In this document: positions 8,538 to 18,461 of the stretch, piece by piece | How positions within the stretch are numbered: the first letter of the stretch is position 1 | How the letters are laid out: the number at the start of each line of letters is the position of its first letter | NCBI GenBank assembly: GCA_041879295.1 | Contig: CP047152.1 | Span: 4,345,501-4,409,500 of the forward strand | DNA from: Pseudomonas putida | GTDB taxonomy: Bacteria; Pseudomonadota; Gammaproteobacteria; Pseudomonadales; Pseudomonadaceae | Direction of reading: 5' to 3' | Length of the DNA stretch: 64,000 nt | The notes under the pieces: generated by a model | The model's input: only the letters and a program-made list of their open reading frames with translations | Database searches by the model: none | What the model was told of the DNA's origin: nothing | Program-made: the position numbers and the translations under genes

Positions 8538-8635
8538 TCCAGGTGCCTTGGATAGTCCAACCCAACCCCGCTTTCGTCCAACTTTGCCGGCCAGCCGCTG
8601 GATACGCTGTCCACTCCAGTACGGAGGATCCACCC

Positions 8636-9346
8636 ATGACCTACCTGTTCAACCCGCCGGCCATCGTCAGCCTGCCGATCCGCGGCAGCGATGCGCGCTT
8701 CCCGGTCGGCCGGGTGTTCTGCCTCGGCCGCAACTACCCGTGGCCGGAATCCTACGGCGCGGCGCCGCAGGAGCCTGTGTTTTTCATGAAACCGGCAAGC
8801 AACGTGGTCGAGGCACTGGGCGAACTGCCCTTCCCGCCGCAGACCGACGAGTTCTGCCATGAAATCGAGCTGGTCGCGGCCATCGCCAAAGGCGGCGCCA
8901 ACATCGCCAGCGAGCATGCCCTGGAGCACGTGTTCGGCTTTGCCGCCGGTCTAGACATGACCCGTCGCGATCACCAGCGCAAGGCCAAGGCCGAGGGCCT
9001 GCCGTGGGAAGGCGCCAAGGTGTTCGAGGCTTCGGCACCGATGACCGCCATCGTCCCTGCCAGCGAATGCGACTGGCCGCTGGATACGTCGCTGTGGCTG
9101 CAGGTCAATGGCGAGGAGCGCCAGCGTGCCCACCTGAGCCAGCAGACCTGGGCATTGGCCGAAGTGATCAGCCGGCTGTCACGCCAGCTGCCGCTGCACC
9201 CGGGCGACCTGATCATGACCGGCAGCCCGCCTGGTGTGGCACCGCTGAACCCGGGCGACACGATACACGCCGGGATCGACGGCATTGGCGAGCTGCACCT
9301 GCGTGTCGGCCCCCGCCCTGCCGGGCAAACAGCCAACGCAGCCTGA
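8636..9346 (+). CDS. Fumarylacetoacetate hydrolase (FAH)-family protein
   Basis: A 236-residue single-domain FAH protein starting at ATG 8636, with GGAGG upstream. The fold is shown by RVFCLGRNYPWP, FFMKPASNVVEA, HEIELVAAIAKGG, GFAAGLDMTRRDHQ, LPWEGAKVFEASAP, LQVNGEERQ and GDLIMTGSPPGVAPLNPGD. The acidic residues of HEIELV and GLDMTRRD are in the places of the divalent-metal ligands. Members hydrolyse or decarboxylate 2,4-diketo acids (fumarylpyruvate, acylpyruvates, 2,4-diketo-3-deoxy sugar acids). It resembles the NagK/FAHD1 branch. With an SDR and a hydroxyacid dehydrogenase next to it, cleavage of a diketo acid to pyruvate plus a second acid is plausible, but the substrate is not readable from the sequence. 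Confidence 0.88.
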   Translation: MTYLFNPPAIVSLPIRGSDARFPVGRVFCLGRNYPWPESYGAAPQEPVFFMKPASNVVEALGELPFPPQTDEFCHEIELVAAIAKGGANIASEHALEHVFGFAAGLDMTRRDHQRKAKAEGLPWEGAKVFEASAPMTAIVPASECDWPLDTSLWLQVNGEERQRAHLSQQTWALAEVISRLSRQLPLHPGDLIMTGSPPGVAPLNPGDTIHAGIDGIGELHLRVGPRPAGQTANAA

Positions 9347-9364
9347 ACCTGACGGAGACCCGAC

Positions 9365-10123
9365 ATGACCCAGAACAAGAAAATCGCCCTGGTCACCGGT
9401 GCCGGTAGCGGCATCGGCCGCGCCGTCGCCCTTGCCCTGCTGGATGACGGCTTCAGCCTGGTGCTCGCCGGGCGCCGCGCCGAACCCCTGCAAGCCGTGG
9501 TTGCACAGGCGCTGGCAGCAGGCGGTGAGGCACTGGCCGTGCCCACCGATGTACGCGACGAGCAAAGCGTCGCGCAGCTGTTCGCCACCATCGAAGAAGT
9601 GCACGGCCGGCTCGATGTGATCTTCAACAATGCCGGCATCAACGCGCCCGCCGTGCCGGTGGACGAGCTGCCGTTGGAGAACTGGCGCAACGTCATGGCC
9701 ACCAACGTCGATGGTGTGTTCCTGTGCGCCCGCGCCGCCTTCGGCCTGATGCGCCGCCAGCAGCCGCAAGGCGGGCGAATCATCAATAACGGCTCGATCT
9801 CGGCGCACACCCCACGCCCGTTCACCGCACCTTACACCGCCAGCAAGCATGCGGTGCTGGGCCTGACCAAGGCGCTGGCGCTGGATGGTCGGCCTTACCA
9901 CATCGTGTGCAGCCAGTTGGACATCGGCAACGCCCTGACCGAGTTGTCCGAGCGCATGACCCGTGGGGTGCGCCAGGCCAATGGCGAGATCGCCGCCGAA
10001 CCGATGCTCGACGTGCGCCATGTGGCCGATGCGGTGCGCTACATCGCAGCGCTGCCGCTCGACGCCAACGTACTGAACATGACCGTGATGGCCAGCAACA
10101 TGCCGTTCGTTGGCCGTGGCTGA
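9365..10123 (+). CDS. Short-chain dehydrogenase/reductase (classical SDR)
   Basis: A 252-residue classical SDR with the NAD(P)-binding motif [10 protein letters not shown] near residue 12, the NNAGI structural motif near 88, the catalytic Ser in [10 protein letters not shown] and the YTASK catalytic pair. The segment between the first and second strands (AGRRAEPLQ), with basic residues after the second strand, leaves the cofactor preference open. It begins 18 bases after the FAH gene with GGAG in front, so the two are cotranscribed. In known pathways an SDR oxidises a 2-keto-3-deoxy acid at C4 before FAH-type cleavage, as in L-rhamnose and L-fucose catabolism. That role is inferred here from gene order only. 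Confidence 0.9.
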   Translation: MTQNKKIALVTGAGSGIGRAVALALLDDGFSLVLAGRRAEPLQAVVAQALAAGGEALAVPTDVRDEQSVAQLFATIEEVHGRLDVIFNNAGINAPAVPVDELPLENWRNVMATNVDGVFLCARAAFGLMRRQQPQGGRIINNGSISAHTPRPFTAPYTASKHAVLGLTKALALDGRPYHIVCSQLDIGNALTELSERMTRGVRQANGEIAAEPMLDVRHVADAVRYIAALPLDANVLNMTVMASNMPFVGRG

Positions 10124-10147
10124 TCCCTGTTTATGATGGAGTGACCG

Positions 10148-11098
10148 ATGAAACCAGAAGTCCTGCAACTGAGCCCTATCCTGATCCCGCAGATCCGTGA
10201 GCGCCTGGAACAGCTGTTCACCGTACACCGTTACTACGAACAGGCCGACAAGGATGCCTACGTCAGCCAGTATGCAAGCAACATTCGGGGCGTGATTACC
10301 GGCGGCCACACCGGCATCAGCCAGGCGCTGATGGCGCGCCTGCCCAACCTCGAAGTGATCGCCGTCAATGGCGTCGGCACCGACGCGGTAGACTTGGCCT
10401 ATGCCCGCGATCGCGGCATCCAGGTGACGGCGACCCTCGGTGCGCTCACCGAGGACGTCGCCGATCTTGCCATCGGCCTGCTGATCGGCTTGTGCCGGGG
10501 TATCTGCACCGGTGACCGCTTCGTTCGCGCCGGCCGTTGGGCCACCAGCACCACGCCGCTGGCACCGCTGCCACTGGCCCGGCAGGTGTCGGGCATGCGC
10601 GTGGGCATCGTCGGCATGGGCCGGGTCGGGCGGGCGGTAGCACAGCGGGCGACAGCCTTCGGTTGCCCGATCCGCTACACCGATCTACAGGCGCTGGATG
10701 TGCCCTACGGGTTCGAGGCAGATCTGCTGCAGTTGGCCAAGGACAGCGATGCGCTGATCCTCGCGGCGGCGGCTGACAAGGGCGAGGCGCTGATCAATCG
10801 CGACGTGCTGCGGGCGTTGGGCGCCGAGGGGTATCTGATCAATATCGCACGCGGCAAGCTGGTGGATGAACCCGCGTTGGTCGCGGCGTTGCAGGCCGGC
10901 GAGATCGCTGGCGCGGCGCTGGATGTGTTTGCCGATGAACCGCGAGCGCCCGAGGCGTTGTTCGAGCGCGAAGATGTAGTCCTGCAACCGCATCGCGCCA
11001 GTGCCACGGTACAGACACGCACGCGCATGGGCGAGATGGTGGTGGCCAGCCTGGTGGATGTATTTGCCGGACGCAAACCGCAGGGGTTGGTTATCTAG
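10148..11098 (+). CDS. D-2-hydroxyacid dehydrogenase (GhrB/hydroxypyruvate reductase-like)
   Basis: A 316-residue D-isomer-specific 2-hydroxyacid dehydrogenase. The nucleotide-binding motif is GMGRVGRAVA with an acidic residue (Asp in YTDLQ) after the second strand, favouring NAD over NADP. Catalytic residues are visible in order: Arg in NIARGKLVDE, Glu in DVFADEP and His in QPHRAS. The start at 10148 has a GGAG upstream. It interconverts 2-keto acids and D-2-hydroxy acids such as glyoxylate/glycolate or hydroxypyruvate/glycerate. As the last gene of the cluster it could handle the second product of diketo-acid cleavage, an inference from context. A REP pair follows. Confidence 0.9.
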   Translation: MKPEVLQLSPILIPQIRERLEQLFTVHRYYEQADKDAYVSQYASNIRGVITGGHTGISQALMARLPNLEVIAVNGVGTDAVDLAYARDRGIQVTATLGALTEDVADLAIGLLIGLCRGICTGDRFVRAGRWATSTTPLAPLPLARQVSGMRVGIVGMGRVGRAVAQRATAFGCPIRYTDLQALDVPYGFEADLLQLAKDSDALILAAAADKGEALINRDVLRALGAEGYLINIARGKLVDEPALVAALQAGEIAGAALDVFADEPRAPEALFEREDVVLQPHRASATVQTRTRMGEMVVASLVDVFAGRKPQGLVI

Positions 11099-11107
11099 TC
11101 GGCTTGT

Positions 11108-11212
11108 GCTGGCCTCTTCGCGGGAAGGCCCGTTCCCACAGGTGCAGCGCCGTATTTGAAGGCGGTGCAGATTCCGTAGGCGCGAGCTTGCCCGCGAAGA
11201 GGCCGGCACAGG
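11108..11212. repeat. Inverted pair of REP palindromes
   Basis: GGCCTCTTCGCGGG...CCCGTTCCCACAGG at about 11111-11142 and the inverted GCGAGCTTGCCCGCGAAGAGGCC at about 11182-11205. The pair fills the space between the convergent 2-hydroxyacid dehydrogenase and nirD genes. Confidence 0.85.
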
Positions 11213-11225
11213 CAGCAAAGGGGTA

Positions 11226-11588
11226 TCAGGTCACCGCCAGCTCCACCGCCTCCCCCTTCAACCGCACCGGCCACACCCGCAACCTCTGCCCGGCATCCTC
11301 CAGGCACTCCCCACTCAGCAGGCTGAAGTGCTGCTTGTAGAGCGGCGCTGCCACCACCAACTCACCTTGCACACTGCCCACCAGCCCGCGGCCGATGATG
11401 TTGGCGCCGGAGCGTGGGTCGCGGTTGTCCACTGCATACAGCGGCTGGGCCTGCCCCGGCAGGTAGAACAACGCCACCTGGGCCGCATCGAACCAAACCA
11501 CGACGCCGGAGTCGGCCACCAGGTCTTGTGCCTGGCACACCGTCTGCCAGTTTTCTTGCGTGTTCACAGCAGTATTGGCCAGGTTCAT
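11226..11588 (-). CDS. nirD: Assimilatory nitrite reductase small subunit NirD
   Basis: A 120-residue protein with the Rieske-like fold of NirD. Recognisable parts are WQTVCQAQDLVADSGVVVWF, the loop AVDNRDPRSGANIIGRGLVG and VVAAPLYKQHFSLLSGECLED. The iron-sulfur ligands of true Rieske proteins are absent, as is normal for NirD. Its ATG shares one base with the nirB stop codon (TGATG), so translation is coupled and the proteins are made in proportion. It supports the NirB catalytic subunit in reducing nitrite to ammonium in the cytoplasm. The longer upstream open frame lies inside nirB and is discounted. Confidence 0.95.
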   Translation of the reverse strand: MNLANTAVNTQENWQTVCQAQDLVADSGVVVWFDAAQVALFYLPGQAQPLYAVDNRDPRSGANIIGRGLVGSVQGELVVAAPLYKQHFSLLSGECLEDAGQRLRVWPVRLKGEAVELAVT

Positions 11589-14140
11589 CAGACAGCCTCC
11601 TCGACGGTTGGGATCAGGTGCAGCGGTGCTGCGGGCCGGCGTTGTTCGCGTTCGCGCACGAAGTGCACGTCCGGGTCGGCGCGTCGGTCGTTGACGAAGG
11701 TGCGGAAGCGCTTGAGCTTCTCCGGGTCGTTGAGGGCATTGGCCCACTCACATTCATACTGGTCGACCACATGCTGCATCTGCGCTTCCAGCTCGCTGGC
11801 CAGGCCCAGGCTGTCGTCGATGATCACCTGCTTCAGGTAGTCCAGCCCGCCTTCCAGGTTTTCACGCCACACCGAGGTGCGCTGCAGCTTGTCGGCCGTG
11901 CGGATGTAGAACATCAGCACGCGGTCGATCAGGCGTACCAGGGTTTCGTCGTCCAGGTCGGTGGCGAACAGCTCGGCATGCCGCGGGCGCATGCCGCCGT
12001 TGCCGCACACGTACAGGTTCCAGCCCTTGTCGGTGGCGATAACGCCGATGTCCTTGCTCTGCGCCTCGGCGCATTCACGGGTGCAACCCGATACCGCGAA
12101 CTTGAGCTTGTGGGGGCTGCGCAGGCCCTTGTAGCGGTCTTCCAGGCGCAGGGCCATGGCGACACTGTCCTGCACGCCGTAACGGCACCAGGTACTACCC
12201 ACGCAAGACTTCACCGTGCGGGTCGACTTGCCGTAGGCGTGGCCGGTTTCGAAACCGGCCTCGATCAGTTCGCCCCAGATCAGCGGCAGCTCGTGCAACT
12301 GGGCGCCGAACAGGTCGATGCGCTGGCCACCGGTGATCTTGGTGTACAGGTCGTATTTCTTGGCCACCTGGCCGATGACGATGAGCTTGTCGGGGGTTAT
12401 TTCACCACCGGGAATGCGCGGTACCACCGAATAGGTGCCGTTTTTCTGCATGTTGGCCATGAAGGTGTCGTTGGTGTCCTGCAGCGGTACCAGTGCCGGG
12501 TCCATGATCGGCTGGTTCCAGCACGAGGCGAGAATGTTGCCCACCGCCGGCTTGCAGATGTCACACCCCAGATGGCCCTTGCCATGGCGCTCGAGCAGTT
12601 CGCTGAAGGTGCGGATACCCTCCACCCGCACCAACCCGTACAGCTCCTGCCGGGTGTAGGCAAAGTGCTCGCACAGGCTCTTGTCCACCGCCACGCCGCG
12701 GGCCGTCAGTTCGTGCTCGAAGACTTGCTTGAGCAGGGCCGCGCAACCGCCGCAGCCGGTCGCGGCCTTGGTGCAGCCCTTGACCGCAGCCAAGTCGCTA
12801 CAGCCACTGTCGATCGCGGCGCACACCGCCCCCTTGCTGACGTTGTGGCAGGAGCAGATGGTCGCGCTGTCGGGCAGCGCATCGGCGCCCAAGGCCGGCG
12901 CACCACCGCCTTGCGGCAGGATCAGCGCTGCCGGGTCGGCCGGCAGGGCGATGCCGTTCTGGGCGTACTGCAACAGGGTGTCGTAATAGCTGTTGTCGCC
13001 GACCAGCACCGCGCCGAGCACGTGCTTGCCGCTGGCATCCACCACCAAACGGCGGTAAGCGCTGTTGGCTTCATCGATGAAGCGATAGCTGCGCGCGCCC
13101 GGCGTGGCACCGTGGGCATCGCCGATCGAACCGACATCCACCCCCAGCAGCTTGAGCTTGGTCGACATGTCGGCGCCGGTGAACGCCACCGCCGCCTCGC
13201 CCATCAGCAGCCCAGCCAGGTTGCGCGCCATGCTGTAGCCTGGGGCGACCAGGCCGAACACACTGCCGTTCCACGAGGCGCACTCGCCGATGGCGAAGAT
13301 GCGTGGGTCGCTGCTGCGGCAGTGGTTATCGATAACCACGCCACCGCGCGCGGCGATGTCCAGGCCGCAACCCCGGCCCAGTGCATCCTGTGGGCGGATA
13401 CCGGCGGAGAACACGATCAGGTCGGTTTCCAGGTGCTCACCGCCGTCGAAGTTCATGCGGTAGCGGTAGGTTTCACCGGCACTGACCGACTGGGTGGCGC
13501 GCGCCAGGTGCACCCCCACACCCAGCGCTTCGATCTGCGCCTTCAACGCGGCACCGCCCTCGCCGTCCAGCTGTACCGGCATCAGCCGTGGGGCGAATTC
13601 CACCACGTGGGCTTCCAGCCCCAGCGACTTGAGGGCGTTGGCCGCTTCCAGGCCAAGCAGGCCACCGCCGACCACCACCCCTCGGCGGGCACCGGCTGCG
13701 GCAGCACGAATGCCATCGAGGTCGTCCAGGGTGCGGTAGACCAGGCGGGCATTGCCGCTGGAGCCTTCGATTGGCGGCACAAAGGGATAGGAGCCGGTAG
13801 CCAGCACCAGTTGGTCGTAGCCGTAACGACCTTCGGCAGTGACGACTTCGCGGCGCTCGCGGTCGATCTCCAGAACGGCCTCACCCAGGTGCAGGTGCAC
13901 GCCATTGGCGTCGTAGAAATCGTGCTCACACAGGGCCAGGGTTTCGGCACAGCTGCCGCCGAAGTATTCGGACAGGTGCACGCGGTCATACGCGCGTTGG
14001 CGCTCTTCGCCAAATACCCGCACCTCGAAGCGCTGCAGGGCGCCGCGACTGACCAGTTGTTCGACGCAATGGTGGCCGACCATGCCGTTGCCGACGATGA
14101 CCAGTCGCTCTCGTTGCCCGCTGCTCGCTGTTGCCTTCAT
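11588..14140 (-). CDS. nirB: NAD(P)H-dependent nitrite reductase large subunit NirB
   Basis: An 850-residue sirohaem enzyme that reduces nitrite to ammonium with six electrons from NAD(P)H. In order: a FAD/NAD pyridine-nucleotide oxidoreductase region (1-320; IVGNGMVGHHCVEQL, VVVGGGLLGLEAA, IFAIGECA); a BFD-like [2Fe-2S] region near 415-480 (CSCHNVSKGAV, GCGGC); a ferredoxin-like half domain; and the sirohaem/[4Fe-4S] region with SCVGSTWCRYG and SGCTRECAEA supplying the four cysteines. I place the start at ATG 14140, which has GAGG upstream, rather than the TTG at 14158. A strong terminator hairpin sits only 17 bases before this start. Confidence 0.96.
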   Translation of the reverse strand: MKATASSGQRERLVIVGNGMVGHHCVEQLVSRGALQRFEVRVFGEERQRAYDRVHLSEYFGGSCAETLALCEHDFYDANGVHLHLGEAVLEIDRERREVVTAEGRYGYDQLVLATGSYPFVPPIEGSSGNARLVYRTLDDLDGIRAAAAGARRGVVVGGGLLGLEAANALKSLGLEAHVVEFAPRLMPVQLDGEGGAALKAQIEALGVGVHLARATQSVSAGETYRYRMNFDGGEHLETDLIVFSAGIRPQDALGRGCGLDIAARGGVVIDNHCRSSDPRIFAIGECASWNGSVFGLVAPGYSMARNLAGLLMGEAAVAFTGADMSTKLKLLGVDVGSIGDAHGATPGARSYRFIDEANSAYRRLVVDASGKHVLGAVLVGDNSYYDTLLQYAQNGIALPADPAALILPQGGGAPALGADALPDSATICSCHNVSKGAVCAAIDSGCSDLAAVKGCTKAATGCGGCAALLKQVFEHELTARGVAVDKSLCEHFAYTRQELYGLVRVEGIRTFSELLERHGKGHLGCDICKPAVGNILASCWNQPIMDPALVPLQDTNDTFMANMQKNGTYSVVPRIPGGEITPDKLIVIGQVAKKYDLYTKITGGQRIDLFGAQLHELPLIWGELIEAGFETGHAYGKSTRTVKSCVGSTWCRYGVQDSVAMALRLEDRYKGLRSPHKLKFAVSGCTRECAEAQSKDIGVIATDKGWNLYVCGNGGMRPRHAELFATDLDDETLVRLIDRVLMFYIRTADKLQRTSVWRENLEGGLDYLKQVIIDDSLGLASELEAQMQHVVDQYECEWANALNDPEKLKRFRTFVNDRRADPDVHFVREREQRRPAAPLHLIPTVEEAV

Positions 14141-14156
14141 AAGCCGATCCTCGATC

Positions 14157-14191
14157 AAAAAAAAAGCGCCTGGAGCCGAAGCTCCAGGCGC
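14157..14191 (-). terminator. Leader terminator (attenuator) immediately upstream of nirB
   Basis: An 11-bp perfect stem (GCGCCTGGAGC with GCTCCAGGCGC, loop of four) at 14166-14191 is followed on the minus strand by nine Us, and the nirB start codon comes 17 bases later. nasA ended 220 bases earlier, so transcripts reaching nirB must pass this site. NasT-dependent antitermination in the nirBD leader is established for P. aeruginosa; the same mechanism is inferred here. Confidence 0.7.
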
Positions 14192-14314
14192 CTTTGCCTG
14201 TATTCATCACGGTAGGGGGCCCGGGTTGATCGCCGTTGATCAGTGGGCTTTGTTGTATCCGAGGTTAAGCAGGGAGTGTGCCAATTGGGCTGCGTGGGAT
14301 GCCTGGGTTGCCTG

Positions 14315-14349
14315 TGCCGGCCTCTTCGCGGGTAAACCCGCTCCTACAC
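14315..14349. repeat. REP palindrome between nasA and nirB
   Basis: A single unit with core CCTCTTCGCGGG...CCCGCTCCTAC in the 270-bp nasA-nirB gap. It could affect mRNA stability or act as a gyrase site; no effect can be read from the sequence. Confidence 0.85.
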
Positions 14350-14411
14350 TTGCGCTGGGCCCGCCCAGCCAATGCACATTCAAAGTGCACAGCACCCCAT
14401 CTTGGAGCACT

Positions 14412-17400
14412 TCAGTACACATCGCGCCGATAACGCCTGGCCTTGCTCAAGCCTTCGACATAAGCCGCAGCCGCCGCCGCATCCATCCGGCCATGCTCGG
14501 CGATGATCACCCGCAACGCCGTATCTACATCCCTGGCCATGCGCTGGGCATCGCCACAGACATAGAAATACGCCCCCGCCTGCAGCCACTGCCACAGCTG
14601 CGCACCCTGCTCGAGCATGCGCTGCTGCACATAGATCTTCTCGACCTGGTCCCGCGAGAACGCCGTGTCCAGCCGCAGGTGCCCCGCCGCCTGCCAGGCC
14701 TGCAACTGCTCCTGGTAATAGAAGTCGGTCGCTGCGTACTGCTCACCGAAGAACAGCCAGTTGTCACCTTTTGCCCCCCGTGCCTCTCGCTCCTCGAGGA
14801 ACGCACGAAACGGTGCAATGCCAGTACCAGGGCCCACCATGATCACCGGCACGCCGTCGTCCTCGGGCAAGCGAAAGTGCTTCGACACCTGCGGGAAGAT
14901 AGCCACTTTCTGCACCTGCGCACGGTCGGCAAGGTAGCTTGAGCACACGCCTTTACGTTCGCCATAACGCACCGTCGACACCGTCAGATGCACCTGGCCT
15001 GGGTGCGCCAGTGGGCTGGAGCTGATCGAATAGAGCCGCGGCTGCAATGGCTTGAGCAGTTCCAGCCAGCTAGCCAGCGGCAACTGCTGGGGGAAGGCGC
15101 GCAGCACATCGACCAACTGCCGGCCCCACAGCCAATCTTGCAGCTCGGCCTTGCATTCAGGCTGCAGCAACCGCTGCAGGTCAGGCGCATTGCTGGCAAA
15201 TGCCTGCAGTTGTTGCGCAGTGACCTTGGCAATTTCCAGATGTGCTTGCAGGGCTTCGGCCAATGGCATGGCGCAATGACCTTTAAGCTCGACCATCGCC
15301 TGGCCATCGAGCTGCATCAGCGTCAGCAGCTCTTCTACCAGGGCCGGGCAGTTGCGCGGCCATACGCCCAGGGCATCGCCGGCAGCATAACTGAAGCCGC
15401 TGCTGCCCAAGTCGAAGACCAGCTGACGGGTTTCCTTGCTGGCGCCGGGGCCATTGAGCAGGCGGTTTTCCAGCACAGTGGCCATCCAGGGTTGCTGCTT
15501 GCTATAGACCGCCAAGGGTGCAGGTTCACTCGCCGGTGGTGGTGCCGCAGCACTGCCCAGTGCAGGCAATAGCGCTTCGAGCCAGCCGGCAAAGGCTTCG
15601 TCGAAGTCTGGCTCGCAGTCCACCCGTTGCAGTAGGCGCCGCGCTCCCAGCTCGGCCAGGCGCTGGTCGAGCTTGCGGCCAAAACCGCAGAACTGGTCGT
15701 AACTGGAGTCGCCCAGGGCCAGTACGGCATAGGACAGCCCGGCGCAGTGAGCGCCCTCCTCACCCTGCAAGGCCTGCCAGAATGCCGCGCCGCTGTCGGG
15801 CGCGTCGCCATCGCCAAAGGTGCTGGCGATCAACACCACACTGGCAGCGCCCTGCAACTGGCTTGGACTGACCACCTCCAGGCAACTGAGTTGCACGTTC
15901 AGACCAGCATCGCGCAGGCGCGCGGCACAGCGTTCGGCCAGTTGCTCACCAGTGCCGGTCTGCGAGGCCCACAGCACCTGATGCCATGGCGCGGCCTGTG
16001 CTGCGATGGGTGCAGTTGCAGGATGGGCGAACAGCCCGGCCAGCAAGCCGTCGACAAACAAACGACGGCTGGCAGCCAGCGGCGCACTGGCCGGCAGGCG
16101 GGGTACGCCCTCGGCGCGGGCCTGGTCCAGGCCCAGCAGGAAACCTTGCAGGTAATGACGCTCTTCTTCGGCCAGCACCGGAACCGGCAGGGTGTGCAGG
16201 CCAAGCAGACGGGACAGGGTGGCGATCGGCATGCGGACGGGCTCTACAGTGGCAGTGTTCAGATCAAGGGCGTCGATGCGCTCGCCTGCGACCCGCTCCA
16301 GGGCTATGGCGCAGTGTTTGAAGGCAGGCTGCAGCGACAGCGGGTCGACCGCATCGCAGGTCGCGGCATTGATCGCCAATTGCTCGCCGATCAGGTCATT
16401 CCAGTGAAACGGCGCAAAGCAGTTGCCCGGCATGACCCGGTCACTGATGCGCGCCGGCAGCACGGCGTTCCCCCGACGCGAGCGAACGGCCACCTGGTCC
16501 TTTTCAGCGACACCCAGCCGGGCAGCATCCTCGGGATGAATCTCAAGGTAGGGGCCGGGCTCCAGCTTGTTCAGTGCCGGCACCTTGCCGGTCTTGGTCA
16601 ACGTGTGCCATTGGTGCTGCACACGGCCAGTGTTCAGCACCATGGGGTAGTCATCGTCCGGCAATTCCGCTGCCGGTAACCAGGGCCGCGCAAAGAAGCG
16701 CGCCTTGCCACTGGCGGTGGGGAAAGCCAGTGCCGGCCGCCCACCTTGGGCATCGAGCAGGAGCGCCTGGCTGCTGCCGTCGTTGAGGTAGCGCAGCGGG
16801 CTGCGCTGCTGTTGGCTGCCCGGCGCACAGGGCCACTGGCGCGGCTGCGTACGCAATTCGGCATAGCCGATACCGCGCAGGTCATAACCGGTCACAGGGT
16901 TGTGGAAGCGGCGTATTTCCTCATACACCGCTTCGGCATTGGGGTAGTCGAAGGCGTCCGCATAGCCCATGGCACACGCCACGCGGGCAATGATCTGCCA
17001 GTCCGGCAAACTTTGCCCGGGCGGCTCGACAGCGCGTGGCATAAGGGTCATGTTGCGCTCGCTGTTGATCATCACACCCTCGCCTTCGGCCCACAGCGCG
17101 GCCGGCAGCAGGATGTCGGCGTAGCGATTGGTTTCGGTGTCGAGGAAGGCGTCCTGGGTAATGACCAGTTCGGCCTTGCGCAGGCCGTCGATCACTTGCT
17201 GGCGGTTGGCGACACTGGCCACCGGGTTGCTGCAGATGACCCAGCAGGCTTTCACTTCACCGGTTTTCATCTGCCCGAACAGCGCCACCGTACCCTCGCC
17301 GCCCTCGCTGCGCAGGCTGCCGGGTGGAAGTTGCCATTGTCGTTCGACGAATGCGCGGTCATTTTCCACCAACGCTGAGCGCTGGCCTGGCAAGCCAGGG

Positions 17401-18437
17401 CCCATGTAGCCCATGTCGCGGCCGCCCATGGCATTGGGCTGGCCGGTCAGCGAGAACGGGCCGCTACCGGGGCGGCAGATAGCCCCCGTGGCCAAGTGCA
17501 GGTTACAGATGGCGTTGCTGTGCCAGGTGCCGTGAATGCTCTGGTTCAAGCCCATGGTCCAACAGCTCATCCAGTTGTTGGCGCTGCCGATCCATTCGGC
17601 GGCCTTGATGATATCGGCCTCGGCCAGCCCGGTGATGGCGGCTACGCGCTCGGGGGTGTAGTCGTCGAGGAAGGCCGGCAGTTCGTCCCAGCCTTCGGTG
17701 TAGCGGGCAATGAAGTCGGGGTTGGTGTGGCCGTTGCGATGCAGCAGGTGCAAGAGGCCGTTGAGCAAGGCCATGTCGCTGCCGGGACGCACCTGCAGAA
17801 ACAGGTCGGCCTTGTCGGCCGTGGCGCTGCGCCGCGGGTCGACGACGATCATCCTGGCGCCGGCCTTGACCCGGTCAAGCAGGCGCAGGAACAGGATCGG
17901 GTGGCAGTCGGCCATATTGGCGCCGATCACCAGAAATACCTCGGCGTGCTCGAAGTCCTGGTAACTGCCAGGTGGGCCATCGGCGCCAAGCGACAGCTTG
18001 TAGCCACTGCTGGCGCTGGCCATGCACAGGCGCGAGTTGGACTCGATGTGGCGCGTACGGATAAAGCCCTTGGCCAGCTTGTTGGCCAGGTATTGGGCCT
18101 CCAGCGACATTTGCCCGGACACGTACAGCGCCATGGCATCCGGGCCGTGCTGGTCGATGATGCCGCGCAGACGCTCGGCGGTGGCAGCGATGGCCTGGTC
18201 CATGCTGGTGCGCACTGGCGGCTGGCTGCGTTGCTGGCGCACGTAGGCATCGGCCATGCGCCCGCTGGCACTCAGTGGCAGGTGTGCGGTGAGGCCTTTG
18301 GTGCATAGGCGGCCAAAGTTGCTCGGGTGCAGCTTGTCGCCGCTGATCTTGCCGACCTTGCCATCGGCAACGCTCATGACGATGCCGCAGCCCACGCCGC
18401 AGTAGGGGCAGACGCTGCGTACTTCGCTGTTGGCCAT
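14412..18437 (-). CDS. nasA: Assimilatory nitrate reductase fused to a CysJ-like NADPH flavoprotein
   Basis: A 1341-residue fusion. Residues 1-700 are a molybdopterin oxidoreductase of the NasA/NapA type with an N-terminal [4Fe-4S] motif ([11 protein letters not shown]), the region [15 protein letters not shown] around the Mo site, and the dinucleotide-binding C-terminal lobe ([19 protein letters not shown]). Residues about 800-940 are flavodoxin-like ([45 protein letters not shown]). From about 990 on there are FAD and NADPH domains of the CysJ/P450-reductase type ([50 protein letters not shown]). Electrons would flow NADPH-FAD-FMN-Fe/S-Mo within one chain. The ATG at 18437 has AGGAG. The classic separate reductase subunit is not needed and none is present nearby. 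Confidence 0.93.
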   Translation of the reverse strand: MANSEVRSVCPYCGVGCGIVMSVADGKVGKISGDKLHPSNFGRLCTKGLTAHLPLSASGRMADAYVRQQRSQPPVRTSMDQAIAATAERLRGIIDQHGPDAMALYVSGQMSLEAQYLANKLAKGFIRTRHIESNSRLCMASASSGYKLSLGADGPPGSYQDFEHAEVFLVIGANMADCHPILFLRLLDRVKAGARMIVVDPRRSATADKADLFLQVRPGSDMALLNGLLHLLHRNGHTNPDFIARYTEGWDELPAFLDDYTPERVAAITGLAEADIIKAAEWIGSANNWMSCWTMGLNQSIHGTWHSNAICNLHLATGAICRPGSGPFSLTGQPNAMGGRDMGYMGPGLPGQRSALVENDRAFVERQWQLPPGSLRSEGGEGTVALFGQMKTGEVKACWVICSNPVASVANRQQVIDGLRKAELVITQDAFLDTETNRYADILLPAALWAEGEGVMINSERNMTLMPRAVEPPGQSLPDWQIIARVACAMGYADAFDYPNAEAVYEEIRRFHNPVTGYDLRGIGYAELRTQPRQWPCAPGSQQQRSPLRYLNDGSSQALLLDAQGGRPALAFPTASGKARFFARPWLPAAELPDDDYPMVLNTGRVQHQWHTLTKTGKVPALNKLEPGPYLEIHPEDAARLGVAEKDQVAVRSRRGNAVLPARISDRVMPGNCFAPFHWNDLIGEQLAINAATCDAVDPLSLQPAFKHCAIALERVAGERIDALDLNTATVEPVRMPIATLSRLLGLHTLPVPVLAEEERHYLQGFLLGLDQARAEGVPRLPASAPLAASRRLFVDGLLAGLFAHPATAPIAAQAAPWHQVLWASQTGTGEQLAERCAARLRDAGLNVQLSCLEVVSPSQLQGAASVVLIASTFGDGDAPDSGAAFWQALQGEEGAHCAGLSYAVLALGDSSYDQFCGFGRKLDQRLAELGARRLLQRVDCEPDFDEAFAGWLEALLPALGSAAAPPPASEPAPLAVYSKQQPWMATVLENRLLNGPGASKETRQLVFDLGSSGFSYAAGDALGVWPRNCPALVEELLTLMQLDGQAMVELKGHCAMPLAEALQAHLEIAKVTAQQLQAFASNAPDLQRLLQPECKAELQDWLWGRQLVDVLRAFPQQLPLASWLELLKPLQPRLYSISSSPLAHPGQVHLTVSTVRYGERKGVCSSYLADRAQVQKVAIFPQVSKHFRLPEDDGVPVIMVGPGTGIAPFRAFLEEREARGAKGDNWLFFGEQYAATDFYYQEQLQAWQAAGHLRLDTAFSRDQVEKIYVQQRMLEQGAQLWQWLQAGAYFYVCGDAQRMARDVDTALRVIIAEHGRMDAAAAAAYVEGLSKARRYRRDVY

Positions 18438-18461
18438 GGGCGGGCTCCTGTGAAAACGCAA

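Noticed and set aside
11414..14215. Open frame of 933 codons on the plus strand
   Set aside because: It is antisense to nirB, whose catalytic motifs are intact; long opposite-strand frames are expected in GC-rich DNA. The same applies to 382-1626, 6910-8637, 9179-10309, 15747-16679, 23995-25524, 32133-33353, 44708-45529, 48225-49703, 59552-60739 and 61406-62392.
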